A DNA stretch of 64,000 nt. Source: Idiomarina sp. PL1-037 (GTDB lineage Bacteria; Pseudomonadota; Gammaproteobacteria; Enterobacterales; Alteromonadaceae). Made by a program: the position numbers and the translations under genes. The notes beneath the pieces are model-generated. The model saw only the letters and a list, made by a program, of their open reading frames with translations. It did no database searches and was not told the DNA's origin. Positions 9,058 through 17,066 of this stretch are shown here, piece after piece (position 1 is the stretch's first letter; each line of letters begins with the position of its first letter). The DNA is taken from contig NZ_CP139873.1 in NCBI RefSeq assembly GCF_034422975.1, positions 1,736,001 through 1,800,000 of the forward strand, read 5' to 3'.

Positions 9058-9947
9058 CCGGTTACCGCAGCAACCTGAGCGTGAATACACTGTTCTGGCG
9101 TTGCTTTCGGGCTGTCGGGGTACACTTCTGTAGTCGTCGCGTACTCTGCTTTGCTAAAGCTAATGCACAATCCCATTTCCGCTGTTGGCAATAAAATAAC
9201 GCCACGCTGAGCAATATCCTCGCCTATCAGCTTATTTTCGTCGTCGGCATCGGCAATATGAGTGACCTCTTCCACCGAATCTAGCACTGCCTTCTGAAAG
9301 TCAGGATAAGGCTTTTCAGAATTTCCAACCAAATAGAACCCATCCGGAATATTCCAGTTCGTATTCACTTGTCCATCCATCGCCGCCTTGGCCGGACGAA
9401 ACTCGCTGTTATCGGTATCCGTTGTTTCGTGTAAATCTATGTGAGCCAGAATATCTACGCCTAAGCCAGCAACATAATTCATAATGTGCGCGCACTCCCC
9501 GGCTGGTGAATCAGCGACAAAAGAGCGGTTAGGATCAATGGCCGCCGGATTCCAGCGGTTAATGGTTTCATAGCCCCAGGGGCTCAAACATGGCGCCACC
9601 ACCACATTGAAGTGTGGCTGGTAACCTTTCGCTTTGGTTTCAATAAACCGTAGCGCACCATGGACACCACTGGTTTCATAACCATGTACTCCGCCGGTAA
9701 TTAAAACCGTTGGCTTCGAATCATCCCAGTTTTTTGTTTTGACCACGAATAAAGGATAAGTAGCGCTGTCGTACGCAAGTTCACCGTATTGGTCTACATC
9801 GAAATCGCTTTTAAAGGTTTCAATCTTACTAACTACATCATCGAAGTAAGAGCGTTTTTTGGTTTGCTCGGCCAGCCACTGAGCCTTTTCTGTCGCTCCC
9901 CAGGGCGTGCCCGGTGTTCCAATATGGTAAATCGTTTGTTGCGTCAT
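9036..9947 (-). CDS. M14-family zinc metallocarboxypeptidase
   Basis: A 303-residue protein with the M14 zinc signature HxxE in GGVHGYETSG, an arginine-containing NRWNPAAIDPNRSF segment typical of substrate carboxylate binding, and a second zinc histidine in DIDLHETTD-like context (LAHIDLHE). There is no signal peptide, so it is probably cytosolic and cleaves C-terminal residues from peptides or acyl-amino acids; succinylglutamate desuccinylase/aspartoacylase relatives share this fold. It is monocistronic. Confidence 0.8.
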   Translation of the reverse strand: MTQQTIYHIGTPGTPWGATEKAQWLAEQTKKRSYFDDVVSKIETFKSDFDVDQYGELAYDSATYPLFVVKTKNWDDSKPTVLITGGVHGYETSGVHGALRFIETKAKGYQPHFNVVVAPCLSPWGYETINRWNPAAIDPNRSFVADSPAGECAHIMNYVAGLGVDILAHIDLHETTDTDNSEFRPAKAAMDGQVNTNWNIPDGFYLVGNSEKPYPDFQKAVLDSVEEVTHIADADDENKLIGEDIAQRGVILLPTAEMGLCISFSKAEYATTTEVYPDSPKATPEQCIHAQVAAVTGGLDFLK

Positions 9948-10023
9948 ACTCTAATCCTATTCTCTTTAAACAATGAGGCTATATTAGCAAAGTCTTTACC
10001 GGCACCAAATGAAATACCGATAA

Positions 10024-10338
10024 CTAAGCCGCTTTTGTCGATTCTTTATCCGTAGGCTTAGCCGCTTCTGCTTTTTCTGCCGAGGTTTTTTCGGTCTTAG
10101 GTTTTTTGGGCTTTTTAGCCCCTAATGCAATGAGTACATTCTCACGCTCTTTCGCTAAAAACAGAGCCATATCCTCAAGCTGCTGCTCATCAGTGAACAG
10201 TTCGCTACTTTTAATTAATGGATTCAGGGCTTCCGCCATATCCAGAATTTTATCGTGCGCATCGGCTTCGGCTTTTGAAGTGAAGGTCATTTTCTCGGCT
10301 CCGTCGCGAATAACTACATATTGGGTTACTACAGCCAT
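10024..10338 (-). CDS. yebG: SOS-induced protein YebG
   Basis: A 104-residue protein starting MAVVTQYVVIRDG, with the YebG core (KMTFTSKAEADAHDKILDMAE) and a long lysine/alanine/glutamate-rich tail that is longer than in the 96-residue E. coli protein. YebG is a DNA-damage-inducible protein of unclear biochemical role. An upstream in-frame start at 10416 would place the LexA box inside the coding region; ATG 10338 with AAAGGA is therefore the right start. Expression should be LexA-repressed. Confidence 0.9.
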   Translation of the reverse strand: MAVVTQYVVIRDGAEKMTFTSKAEADAHDKILDMAEALNPLIKSSELFTDEQQLEDMALFLAKERENVLIALGAKKPKKPKTEKTSAEKAEAAKPTDKESTKAA

Positions 10339-10366
10339 GGTGTGGTCCTTTGCTGATGTGTAAATA

Positions 10367-10386
10367 TACTGTTTATTTGTACAGTA
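10367..10386 (-). promoter_or_regulatory. LexA (SOS) box of yebG
   Basis: TACTGTTTATTTGTACAGTA matches the LexA consensus (CTGT-N8-ACAG with TA flanks) at every key position. It lies 29 bp upstream of yebG and 88 bp upstream of the divergent MFS gene. Confidence 0.9.
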
Positions 10387-10473
10387 AAGTGAGATAGATT
10401 GCAATAGTTGTAGCATTCGCTAAACTGCGCACTCCGAACAGGCTTTCGTTACAACTGGAAGTAAATCCGCCCT

Positions 10474-11655
10474 ATGCAGTTCTCAAAAATACAAGTTCTA
10501 CTGGCCATTTTTGCAATGGCAATTGGAAGCTTTGCCATTGGCATTGGTGAGTTTGTCATTATGGGACTGCTGCCAGACGTCGCCGCAGACTTTAATACCG
10601 ACACTCGGGAAACAGGTCACTTAATCAGTCTTTATGCGCTCGGTGTCGTTATCGGAGCTCCGCTTATTACCATTTTGTTTGCCAGGCTACCGCGTAAACC
10701 TATGTTACTGGCACTGATACTGGTATTTTCTCTGGGCAACTTCGCCAGTGCTTCAGCTGAAAGTTACACATTACTTCAGGTATTACGGTTTTTAACTGGC
10801 CTGCCTCACGGTGCTTACTTCGGGATTGCCTGTCTGGTTGCGGCCGATATGGTACGTAAAAATCAACGCGGTATGGCAGTAACTATGGTAATGATGGGGC
10901 TAACCGTGGCTATCCTGGTCGGAAATCCGTTAGCTACCTGGTTAGGTCAACTTATCGACTGGCGCACCGTATACCACACGGTAGCTGCTTTAGGGTTACT
11001 GGCTTTTGTTATGATTTTCATTGTGGTCCCCAAGCATCCGAATGAAAAGAAAACTTCAGCCCGTGGCGAAATGCAGGCATTACAAAACCCTCAGGTCTGG
11101 CTGACATTGGCCATAGGAGCCATTGGTTTCGGCGGAATGTTTGCGGTATTAAGCTACATAGCTCCAACACTAATAAATGCCACCGGATTAGATTCTCACT
11201 GGATACCCGTTGCTTTATTTATCTACGGACTGGGTTCGTTGGCCGGTAGTTTGGTCGGCGGCTGGGCCGCCGACAGAAACTTGAAATTAACCATTGGCGG
11301 TTCCCTGTTCTGGTCGGCAATTGTACTGGCCATTTTTCCCTTAACACTTCAAAGTCTCTGGACCGTGATGCCTATGGTGTTATTACTCGGTAGCTCTGCC
11401 GCGCTAGTTCCGGCTCTGCAGGTACGTTTAATGGATGTTGCAGGAGAAGCCCAGACTTTAGCTGCATCGTTAAACCATTCCGCTTTTAATGCGGCAAATG
11501 CTTTAGGTGCCTGGCTGGGGGGGCTTGCTATTATTTCACCGCTTGGCTGGCAAGGAACCGGTTGGGTTGGGTGCGCGCTGTCGCTGGCCGGCCTGCTATT
11601 ATTTTGGATCACTAAAAAACACAGCCGCAGAACACCCAACATTGTTAGTCTTTAG
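10474..11655 (+). CDS. AraJ-like MFS efflux transporter
   Basis: A 393-residue protein with twelve predicted membrane helices and MFS motifs: GEFVIMGLLPDVA in helix 1, GAPLITILFARLPRK after helix 2 and RFLTGLPHGAYFG in helix 4. It resembles the AraJ/DHA1 drug-exporter group of inner-membrane proton antiporters; the substrate cannot be predicted. It is divergent from yebG across a region that holds a LexA box, and its 3' end overlaps the convergent flavin reductase gene by 11 bp. Confidence 0.85.
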   Translation: MQFSKIQVLLAIFAMAIGSFAIGIGEFVIMGLLPDVAADFNTDTRETGHLISLYALGVVIGAPLITILFARLPRKPMLLALILVFSLGNFASASAESYTLLQVLRFLTGLPHGAYFGIACLVAADMVRKNQRGMAVTMVMMGLTVAILVGNPLATWLGQLIDWRTVYHTVAALGLLAFVMIFIVVPKHPNEKKTSARGEMQALQNPQVWLTLAIGAIGFGGMFAVLSYIAPTLINATGLDSHWIPVALFIYGLGSLAGSLVGGWAADRNLKLTIGGSLFWSAIVLAIFPLTLQSLWTVMPMVLLLGSSAALVPALQVRLMDVAGEAQTLAASLNHSAFNAANALGAWLGGLAIISPLGWQGTGWVGCALSLAGLLLFWITKKHSRRTPNIVSL

Positions 11656-12301
11656 GCTTACCTTCTGCATCTAACTCATTAAGCTCCTCATCCGGTTTCG
11701 CGTAAGACAAACGCGCAGCCCGCTGAGTGCTATGATACCCATCAAGCCCCGAAATAGTCATTGCTCCAAGCGATTCTATATCGATAAAACCATCGTTTTT
11801 CACCGCCTCTTCTTTCACTTCAACCCAGCGAACTTCCCCAACAATTAGCGCCGTGTCATTATGTTGTATCGGAATAATTTCAACCTGCTGCATACCAATT
11901 CTGAGCGAACTCTCTGCTACATAAGGAGCATGAAAACCATCGACAAATTCGGGCGTCAAACCACAGGCTTCGAACTCTGAAGTTTCTCTGGGGTACCGCG
12001 CCGAGGTCTGATGCGCTTGACGAAAAAAACTTTCGTTAACTTGGTTAATAGTATAAACACCACTCTCTTCAATGTTTTCCCAGGTATGCCGGGTAACCGA
12101 CTGCGGACGCATAACAAAACCCAACAGAGGCGGGTTACTACCCAGGTGAACAACAGAACTTATCATGGCTAAATTATTTTGCTGATGCCGGTCTCGGGTG
12201 CCAATAACATTGGCACTTTTAAACCCCGATAAACAATTTACAAAACGCGCACGGTCGCGGTCATTCATTTTTGCTAAATCTTGCTGTTTGTAGGTTTTCA
12301 T
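11645..12301 (-). CDS. flavin reductase-like (FMN-binding split-barrel) protein
   Basis: A 218-residue protein with the flavin reductase-like split-barrel fold: SGFKSANVIGTRD, NLAMISSVVHLGSNPPLLGFVMRP and the middle segment HTWENIEESGVYTIN. Members bind FMN and pass electrons from NAD(P)H to flavin or partner oxygenases. The C-terminal 20 residues are an acidic extension. The gene is monocistronic, and I see no partner oxygenase nearby. Confidence 0.8.
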   Translation of the reverse strand: MKTYKQQDLAKMNDRDRARFVNCLSGFKSANVIGTRDRHQQNNLAMISSVVHLGSNPPLLGFVMRPQSVTRHTWENIEESGVYTINQVNESFFRQAHQTSARYPRETSEFEACGLTPEFVDGFHAPYVAESSLRIGMQQVEIIPIQHNDTALIVGEVRWVEVKEEAVKNDGFIDIESLGAMTISGLDGYHSTQRAARLSYAKPDEELNELDAEGKPKD

Positions 12302-12434
12302 TAAAGCTCCAGTTTATTTTTGTCGGCTACCTATACGTTTTATTTTGCATATACGATCGTTTACAAATAACTTATTGCGAACTATTATCATTTGCGTTAG
12401 CTTGTTTAATCAAAGCCAGAATAAAGGATGCATA

Positions 12435-12854
12435 ATGACGAACGCCTATCAAGAGTACTTTAACTCTCAGGAAAAGCTAAAAATAGCGAGTTCACTGCTC
12501 AACCAAAAAGATTATTGCGCTGCAACGACATTCCTTAGCCAGGCACGCGAATCCGCAAAACAGGCCTTCAATGAACCTGTACTGTCGGGTAATGCCATTC
12601 AAAGCTTCACAACCTGTTCTATTTTGTTAATTGCGACCCATATTCGCCGCCAGCAAAAGCTACAGGCATATGAGTTTCAACAAGAGAGTGGTGAGCAACT
12701 GACGTCATGGCTTAGTCAGGCTGCAACTCAGCCACTGCAAGAGCTTTGTCGGTACTGCTATCAACTCTTAATTACTGGTTGTCAGCATTCTCGCTGCCTG
12801 GGGCACTGTATGCAACAATTAGAGGAATCCGGTTATGCGCATGAACAAACCTGA
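12435..12854 (+). CDS. hypothetical protein, helical, cysteine-containing C-terminus
   Basis: A 139-residue protein of unknown function starting at ATG 12435 behind AAAGGA (12423-12428); an in-frame extension back to 12345 has no ribosome-binding site. The sequence looks like a short all-helical, TPR-like protein (EKLKIASSLLNQKDYCAATTFL). The C-terminus has CxxxC-H-C spacing (CQHSRCLGHC). The next small gene overlaps its end by 20 nt, so they form a two-gene unit ahead of convergent arfB. Confidence 0.6.
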   Translation: MTNAYQEYFNSQEKLKIASSLLNQKDYCAATTFLSQARESAKQAFNEPVLSGNAIQSFTTCSILLIATHIRRQQKLQAYEFQQESGEQLTSWLSQAATQPLQELCRYCYQLLITGCQHSRCLGHCMQQLEESGYAHEQT

Positions 12855-13029
12855 ACGCTTGCAACTCTCAATGAGTAAAGAGCAGCTTAAAAAGCTGCTG
12901 CTTGAGCAAAAGTTAGTAGCCAGTGACATTCGTTGTAGTGATTACTGCAGTCAGTGCGAGCTTAAACAGTTAATACTTGAATGTGCCAGAATAAACTGTT
13001 CTGGCTCTTTGCAGAACTTCGACGGTTAG
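12835..13029 (+). CDS. small cysteine-rich hypothetical protein
   Basis: A 64-residue reading frame starting at ATG 12835 (or ATG 12841), with AGAGGA upstream inside the preceding gene. The second half has five cysteines (CSDYCSQCELKQLILEC then C), a spacing that could bind metal. Its last bases overlap the arfB stop on the other strand. I do not recognise the family; translational coupling to the previous gene is likely. Confidence 0.5.
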   Translation: MRMNKPERLQLSMSKEQLKKLLLEQKLVASDIRCSDYCSQCELKQLILECARINCSGSLQNFDG

Positions 13030-13436
13030 AAGTCTTTTTTTCGAAGCGCTTTTTTCTGTCCCTGCTGCTTTTTAGTGGTTAATCGTCTTTCTTTAGCCGA
13101 GCGGCTGGGTTTCGTCGGAATACGTTTTTTCTGAATCTGCGATACGCTGCGAATTAAATCAATCAGTTGCTCAAGCGCCAATTCTCGATTACGTGCCTGA
13201 CTGCGAGTTTCCTGAGACTTTATAATCACTTTCCCGCTTTGAGTAATGCGATGATCAGATTTTTTCAGTAATCGATATTTATAAAAGTCGGGAAGCGAAG
13301 AGGCCTGGATATCAAAAATAAGTTGAGCCGCAGTTGCTACTTTATTGACGTTCTGCCCACCCGCTCCACTGGAACGGATAAATTGCCATTCAATTTCGCT
13401 ATCTGCTAACTCGACTCGTTGGGAAATCTGAATCAT
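13026..13436 (-). CDS. arfB: alternative ribosome-rescue factor ArfB (YaeJ)
   Basis: A 136-residue single-domain peptidyl-tRNA hydrolase with the release-factor GGQ motif in SSGAGGQNVNK near residue 25 and a long basic C-terminal tail (PTKPSRSAKERRLTTKKQQGQKKALRKK) that enters the empty mRNA channel. This architecture is diagnostic for ArfB, which frees ribosomes stalled without a stop codon. E. coli YaeJ is 140 residues. Adjacent tmRNA or arfA genes are not seen. Confidence 0.93.
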   Translation of the reverse strand: MIQISQRVELADSEIEWQFIRSSGAGGQNVNKVATAAQLIFDIQASSLPDFYKYRLLKKSDHRITQSGKVIIKSQETRSQARNRELALEQLIDLIRSVSQIQKKRIPTKPSRSAKERRLTTKKQQGQKKALRKKDF

Positions 13437-13478
13437 CTTTCTCTTTATAACCGACAGAATTAAACAATGTTACCCACA

Positions 13479-13721
13479 TCACTCAGCAGGCTGGATAAAG
13501 TTATCTATACCTTCTTCTTTCAGGGCATCGAGGGCTTCAGCAAGCGCATCATCTTCGTTCTCAAACGCGTCTTCCCAAAGTGTTGAATTATTATTCTCAT
13601 CAACAATTTCCAGAATCCAGCCACTGTCTTCGGTACGATAAATATCGATTTCTACATTTTTACCGTCATTACTGTACTGTTGGGTATGTTTGCTTTGAGT
13701 TACTTGCTGTTCTTCATTCAT
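13479..13721 (-). CDS. small acidic hypothetical protein
   Basis: An 80-residue acidic protein starting MNEEQQVTQSKHTQQY at ATG 13721; a further in-frame start at 13778 adds 19 residues but lacks a better ribosome site. A beta-rich core (VEIDIYRTEDSGWILEIVDE) is followed by a helix (EDDALAEALDALKEEGI). This looks like a small conserved family of gammaproteobacteria. Function unknown; cytosolic. Confidence 0.6.
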   Translation of the reverse strand: MNEEQQVTQSKHTQQYSNDGKNVEIDIYRTEDSGWILEIVDENNNSTLWEDAFENEDDALAEALDALKEEGIDNFIQPAE

Positions 13722-13840
13722 AATAAAGTCTCTGTATACGTCCGTATGGTGGTAACAGTCTAACACTGTTCGGCTCATCCTGAGGGATTTTTATAGAGCT
13801 TTCAGCACATCCCGCAGAGTCATACGAATGTTAAAAATTA

Positions 13841-13849
13841 TGCTATATT
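13841..13849 (+). promoter_or_regulatory. extended -10 promoter of the branched-chain aminotransferase gene
   Basis: TGCTATATT fits an extended -10 (TGnTATAnT) and ends 33 bp before the ATG, leaving a leader of about 25 nt that contains AGGAC. No leader-peptide attenuator is seen. Confidence 0.5.
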
Positions 13850-13882
13850 ACTGCGCATTATTTTCTAGATCAGGACAACCCT

Positions 13883-14878
13883 ATGGCAGCCTTTGGCACC
13901 GTATTCATGCCACAAATGACAATGGCAACTTTCGAAAATTCAGGTTGGAGTAAGCCTGAATTAGTCTCTTCTGACGCAATACAGTTACACCCCGGAGCCC
14001 ATGTTCTGCATTACGCCAGCACGTGTTTTGAGGGGTTAAAGGCGTTTCGACATGACAATGGCTCTATCAATCTGTTTCGTATGGATAGCAACATTAAGCG
14101 CATGCAACAAAGCAGCCGTCTGCTTTCATTACCGGCATTTGATGTCAGCTTGCTGCAAAAAATGATTATAGATGTTGTGAAGCACTTTAGTGACGAGGTT
14201 CCAAAACCACCGGGGTCAATGTACATACGCCCTACTCACATTGGCACTGAAGCGGCAATAGGCAAGGCCGCTTCGCCAACCAGCTCCTCAATGCTTTATG
14301 TATTGTTATCGCCTGTCGGCGATTATTTTTCGGGCGACGATAAAACCCTACGCTTGTTGCTCGAAGAAGACGGTTCGCGTTGCGCAGCTCACATGGGTAT
14401 GGTTAAAAGTGGCGGCAATTACGCCAGTGCGTTACAGCCCATTCTTCAGGCGCGGGAATCCGTGAATGCAGATCAAGTGTTGTTCTGCCCTAATGGCGAT
14501 GTACAGGAAACTGGTGCCGCCAACTTCTTGCTTATTGACGGCAATGAAATAATCACCAAAGCATTGGACACTAGCTTTCTGCATGGCGTAACCCGAGACT
14601 CTATTCTTACCATTGCGCGCGATATGGGAATGACGGTGTCTGAACGCGAACTTAGCGTAGATGAATTGCTGGAACGTGCCTCAAAACCCGATAGCGAAGC
14701 GGCATTATCCGGCACCGCAGCGGTACTTGCCCCAGTTGGTACATTAATTCATAACGGAAAAGAGTTCCCCGTCGGTAACGGCAACTCAGGTGCTACCACC
14801 CTGAAATTACGTAAAGCACTGAACGATATTCAGTGGGGCAAAGCGGAAGATAAACACGGCTGGCTAACTAAAATCTAA
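13883..14878 (+). CDS. ilvE: branched-chain amino acid aminotransferase
   Basis: A 331-residue class IV PLP aminotransferase. HYASTCFEGLKAFRHDNG and the PLP lysine in MVKSGGNYASALQP are visible, as is QETGAANFLL. It resembles the longer (330-360 residue) BCAT group shared with eukaryotes rather than the 309-residue E. coli IlvE. It interconverts Leu/Ile/Val with their 2-oxo acids using glutamate/2-oxoglutarate. It stands alone, not in an ilv operon, so it may also serve amino-acid catabolism. Its stop overlaps the convergent next gene. Confidence 0.9.
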   Translation: MAAFGTVFMPQMTMATFENSGWSKPELVSSDAIQLHPGAHVLHYASTCFEGLKAFRHDNGSINLFRMDSNIKRMQQSSRLLSLPAFDVSLLQKMIIDVVKHFSDEVPKPPGSMYIRPTHIGTEAAIGKAASPTSSSMLYVLLSPVGDYFSGDDKTLRLLLEEDGSRCAAHMGMVKSGGNYASALQPILQARESVNADQVLFCPNGDVQETGAANFLLIDGNEIITKALDTSFLHGVTRDSILTIARDMGMTVSERELSVDELLERASKPDSEAALSGTAAVLAPVGTLIHNGKEFPVGNGNSGATTLKLRKALNDIQWGKAEDKHGWLTKI

Positions 14879-15189
14879 CCTTTAGGCGGCAATACCACCC
14901 ATTCAGGGTCTTCAAATTCGCCTAAAGGTGTTATTTCACAGAATGGGGCAGCACTGCGAATAATATTAGCCACCTCGGAGTTATGTTGCCCTTCCATAGC
15001 GTCGCGTTTTTCTTTGCTATCCCACGACGCTATGGCTATTAACGTTTTGTCATCACCGACTTTGCGGTGCAGCTCCGTACCTCGGGCTCCTGGCGCTTGC
15101 TGAATAATTTTACTGGCTTTTACCCAGGCTTCTGCGTATTCCTCTGCCGTATGGCCTTCTTTAATACGAACTTGGAAAATATACTTCAT
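14875..15189 (-). CDS. ABM-like (dimeric alpha/beta barrel) protein
   Basis: A 104-residue protein resembling the antibiotic biosynthesis monooxygenase superfamily: beta strand KYIFQVRIKEGH, helix EEYAEAWVKASKIIQQAPGARG, then TLIAIASWDSKEKRDA. These small ferredoxin-like dimers include monooxygenases and many proteins with no known activity; no catalytic assignment is safe. It probably forms a unit with the small membrane peptide gene just upstream (17 bp gap). Confidence 0.65.
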   Translation of the reverse strand: MKYIFQVRIKEGHTAEEYAEAWVKASKIIQQAPGARGTELHRKVGDDKTLIAIASWDSKEKRDAMEGQHNSEVANIIRSAAPFCEITPLGEFEDPEWVVLPPKG

Positions 15190-15205
15190 AGACCCTCTTC
15201 TGGCA

Positions 15206-15346
15206 CTATTTCCGTTTGTTCTCTGACTTAACCATTTTTAAGTAAAAGAAAATAGCGTAAAAAACACACATACCAATAACAATAGCTAAGCCTGTAAAAG
15301 AAAAAAAGATGACCGGATCTTTAAAAAATTCTTGCCATAAACTCAT
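15206..15346 (-). CDS. 46-residue DUF3149-like membrane peptide
   Basis: A short gene starting at ATG 15346 behind AGGGGA and ending at TAG 15206. The peptide begins MSLWQEFFKDPVIFFSF, has one membrane helix (about residues 13-36) and ends in a basic tail KMVKSENKRK. This pattern, LWxExFxDPV followed by one helix, matches DUF3149 small proteins of gammaproteobacteria. Function unknown. It lies 17 bp upstream of the ABM-like gene. Confidence 0.75.
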   Translation of the reverse strand: MSLWQEFFKDPVIFFSFTGLAIVIGMCVFYAIFFYLKMVKSENKRK

Positions 15347-15579
15347 AGTTATTCCCCTGTTTGAATTCTTGCTGACAGTTTATTCAAACTTGACAGTGAC
15401 GTTATTGATCCCAATCAACAACAGGAATAACACTGATTTTTTTAAGGGCTTTTTAGTTTGTTACTATTAAGTGCCAGAAAATGTTCATCTTTACAGTTAG
15501 TAAAGGTGTATAAAAACTTGCATCAATCCAAATTTTTGTCTTTCCTTAATAGGGAAATTCACTAAAAACCGAGGGTATT

Positions 15580-15837
15580 ATGAGTAACAATCAAACGAAA
15601 GCAGAAGACGCAGTAAACAAGTCGGCAAATAAAGCTCACGAAACCATCGATAAAGTAGCAGATGCAGCAAAAGACGCTTCGGACAACTTAGGTGAAAAAG
15701 GGCAGGATATTAAAGCCACTCAGGAAAAATGGCTCTCAAGTGCAACTGACTACGTTAAGGAAAACCCAATTAAATCTCTGGGCATCGCCGCTGCAAGCGG
15801 TTACTTATTAAGTAGGTTATTCAGTGGCCGTTCATAA
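15580..15837 (+). CDS. DUF883 family (ElaB/YqjD-like) membrane-anchored protein
   Basis: An 85-residue protein with an alanine/lysine/aspartate-rich amphipathic helix and a C-terminal hydrophobic glycine-containing helix (SLGIAAASGYLLSRLF) after KENPIKS, the usual DUF883 hallmark. E. coli ElaB and YqjD are C-tail-anchored, stationary-phase, ribosome-associated proteins. It leads a four-gene run; the next gene overlaps it by 14 nt, as in the yqjD-yqjE-yqjK arrangement. Confidence 0.85.
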   Translation: MSNNQTKAEDAVNKSANKAHETIDKVADAAKDASDNLGEKGQDIKATQEKWLSSATDYVKENPIKSLGIAAASGYLLSRLFSGRS

Positions 15838-16195
15838 GCAAGCTGATGCGAACGAGACGGAGAGTCTGCTAAAACAAGTTCAGGCTCTGGAAAGCGAAGT
15901 TCGTGGTGTGGTTAAAGCTCAGCTCCAGCTTGCGGGTATGGAAACCCGCAGAGCTGGGGAAAGCTTTGTACGTATGGTCGCCTTTGCGGTGCTGGCAGCA
16001 TGCTTAGTTTTCACAGCCTGGGCTGCTTTAGTTACAGCTGCTGTAATAGCGGTCGTAAACAGTAGTGTAGTGTCTTTGACAACTGCACTAGTTGTTGTTG
16101 CCGCCGCTCATCTGGTAGCGACTTTTTATATTATTAGACATATAAAACGCAGAAGTCGCGATCTGCTTTTTTCAGAAACCAGTAGCAGTCTCTAG
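15824..16195 (+). CDS. YqjE-like phage-holin-superfamily membrane protein
   Basis: A 123-residue protein with a GTG start at 15824 inside the preceding gene. An N-terminal helix (KQVQALESEVRGVVKAQLQLA) is followed by two membrane helices (about residues 50-72 and 78-102) and a basic end. This matches the YqjE/holin-X family found next to DUF883 genes. It is an inner-membrane protein of unknown function; a stress or envelope role is inferred from the gene neighbourhood. Confidence 0.8.
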   Translation: MAVHKQADANETESLLKQVQALESEVRGVVKAQLQLAGMETRRAGESFVRMVAFAVLAACLVFTAWAALVTAAVIAVVNSSVVSLTTALVVVAAAHLVATFYIIRHIKRRSRDLLFSETSSSL

Positions 16196-16206
16196 GTGGA
16201 GGGCTT

Positions 16207-16503
16207 ATGGCATCAAGCCTTGATTATCAAATAGCGCAAACGAAAAAAGAACTTCAGCTTCGGAAATTAGCTGTTAAGGTTCGTTCACAGGACGTTATTT
16301 CAACAACTCATGACAAATTGGCCTCTCCCACGGCGCTTTGTGTTGCCGTTGGTGCAGGCTTTTTAATCGGAGAAATGTCGGATAGACCGAAAGAGCAGAC
16401 AGAGTCTTCCGGCGAGAAAAAATCTGCCACAAATACGGTTATTAAAGTATTGAGACTTATCGCTGGCGTACAAAGTGCCAGCAGTTTTGCAAAACATCTG
16501 TAA
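16207..16503 (+). CDS. hypothetical protein in YqjK position
   Basis: A 98-residue protein starting MASSLDYQIAQTKKELQLRK behind GGAGGG. A charged helix leads to one hydrophobic segment (TALCVAVGAGFLIGEM) and a C-terminal amphipathic helix. It sits where yqjK lies in enterobacteria but I see no convincing sequence match. It is 11 bp from the YqjE-like gene, so clearly the same operon. Confidence 0.7.
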   Translation: MASSLDYQIAQTKKELQLRKLAVKVRSQDVISTTHDKLASPTALCVAVGAGFLIGEMSDRPKEQTESSGEKKSATNTVIKVLRLIAGVQSASSFAKHL

Positions 16504-16576
16504 AGATGACCGTAAAGTCTCACAGTTACAGATATAGTGGGTGTGGTAATGATTTTTTAATAACAGGAGGTTACCC

Positions 16577-16984
16577 ATGAAAAACTTTAAAATGGCACTA
16601 CCAGCAAGTTTAATCGCAATTTCAATGCTGACTCTTTCGGGCTGCAGTGACGCTGAAACCGAAAAAGCGGAATCAAAAGCTGAAAAGGCGATGCAAGAGA
16701 CTGAAGACAAAGCTCAGGAAGCCAAAAGCTACACTGAGGAAAAAGCTGAAGATGCCGGTGAATATGTTGATGATGCGGTCATCACCACTAAAGTCAAAGC
16801 TGTTATCTTCGAAGACGATAACCTGAACAGCATGGATATCAATGTTGAAACGAACAACGGAATTGTTCAATTGTCAGGTTTCGTTGAAAACGATGCCGAT
16901 ATCGATACCGCAGAAAACTTGGCGGCTACAGTGAAAGGTGTTAAAGACATCGAAAACGATATTCAGGTTCGCGAAGAAGATTGA
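16577..16984 (+). CDS. BON-domain lipoprotein
   Basis: A 135-residue lipoprotein (lipobox LSGC, Cys23, Ser at +2, so outer-membrane sorting is predicted). A long charged helix rich in Glu/Lys/Ala (about residues 25-65) leads to one BON domain (DDAVITTKVKAVIFED, GIVQLSGFVEN, VKGVKDIENDI). BON proteins such as OsmY and DolP act in envelope stress. AGGAGG precedes the start by 7 nt. A strong terminator follows. Confidence 0.85.
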   Translation: MKNFKMALPASLIAISMLTLSGCSDAETEKAESKAEKAMQETEDKAQEAKSYTEEKAEDAGEYVDDAVITTKVKAVIFEDDNLNSMDINVETNNGIVQLSGFVENDADIDTAENLAATVKGVKDIENDIQVREED

Positions 16985-17005
16985 TATTTTTCAATATTCC
17001 CTGAT

Positions 17006-17033
17006 AAAAAGCGGCTTTTCAGCCGCTTTTTTT
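17006..17033 (+). terminator. rho-independent terminator after the BON gene
   Basis: GCGGCT (17011-17016), loop TTTC, AGCCGC (17021-17026), with A-tract before and seven T residues after. Classic intrinsic terminator. Confidence 0.9.
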
Positions 17034-17058
17034 ATGCTCTTAAAACTAGAACGCAAAG

Positions 17059-17066
17059 TAGATTAC
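17059..17066. repeat. left 8-bp target-site duplication
   Basis: TAGATTAC directly abuts the left end of the IS256-family element and is repeated exactly at 18373-18380. Confidence 0.9.

Noticed and set aside
10339..10416. 26-residue N-terminal extension of yebG
   Set aside because: It would place the LexA box inside the coding region, and the ATG at 10338 has a good ribosome site and matches YebG.
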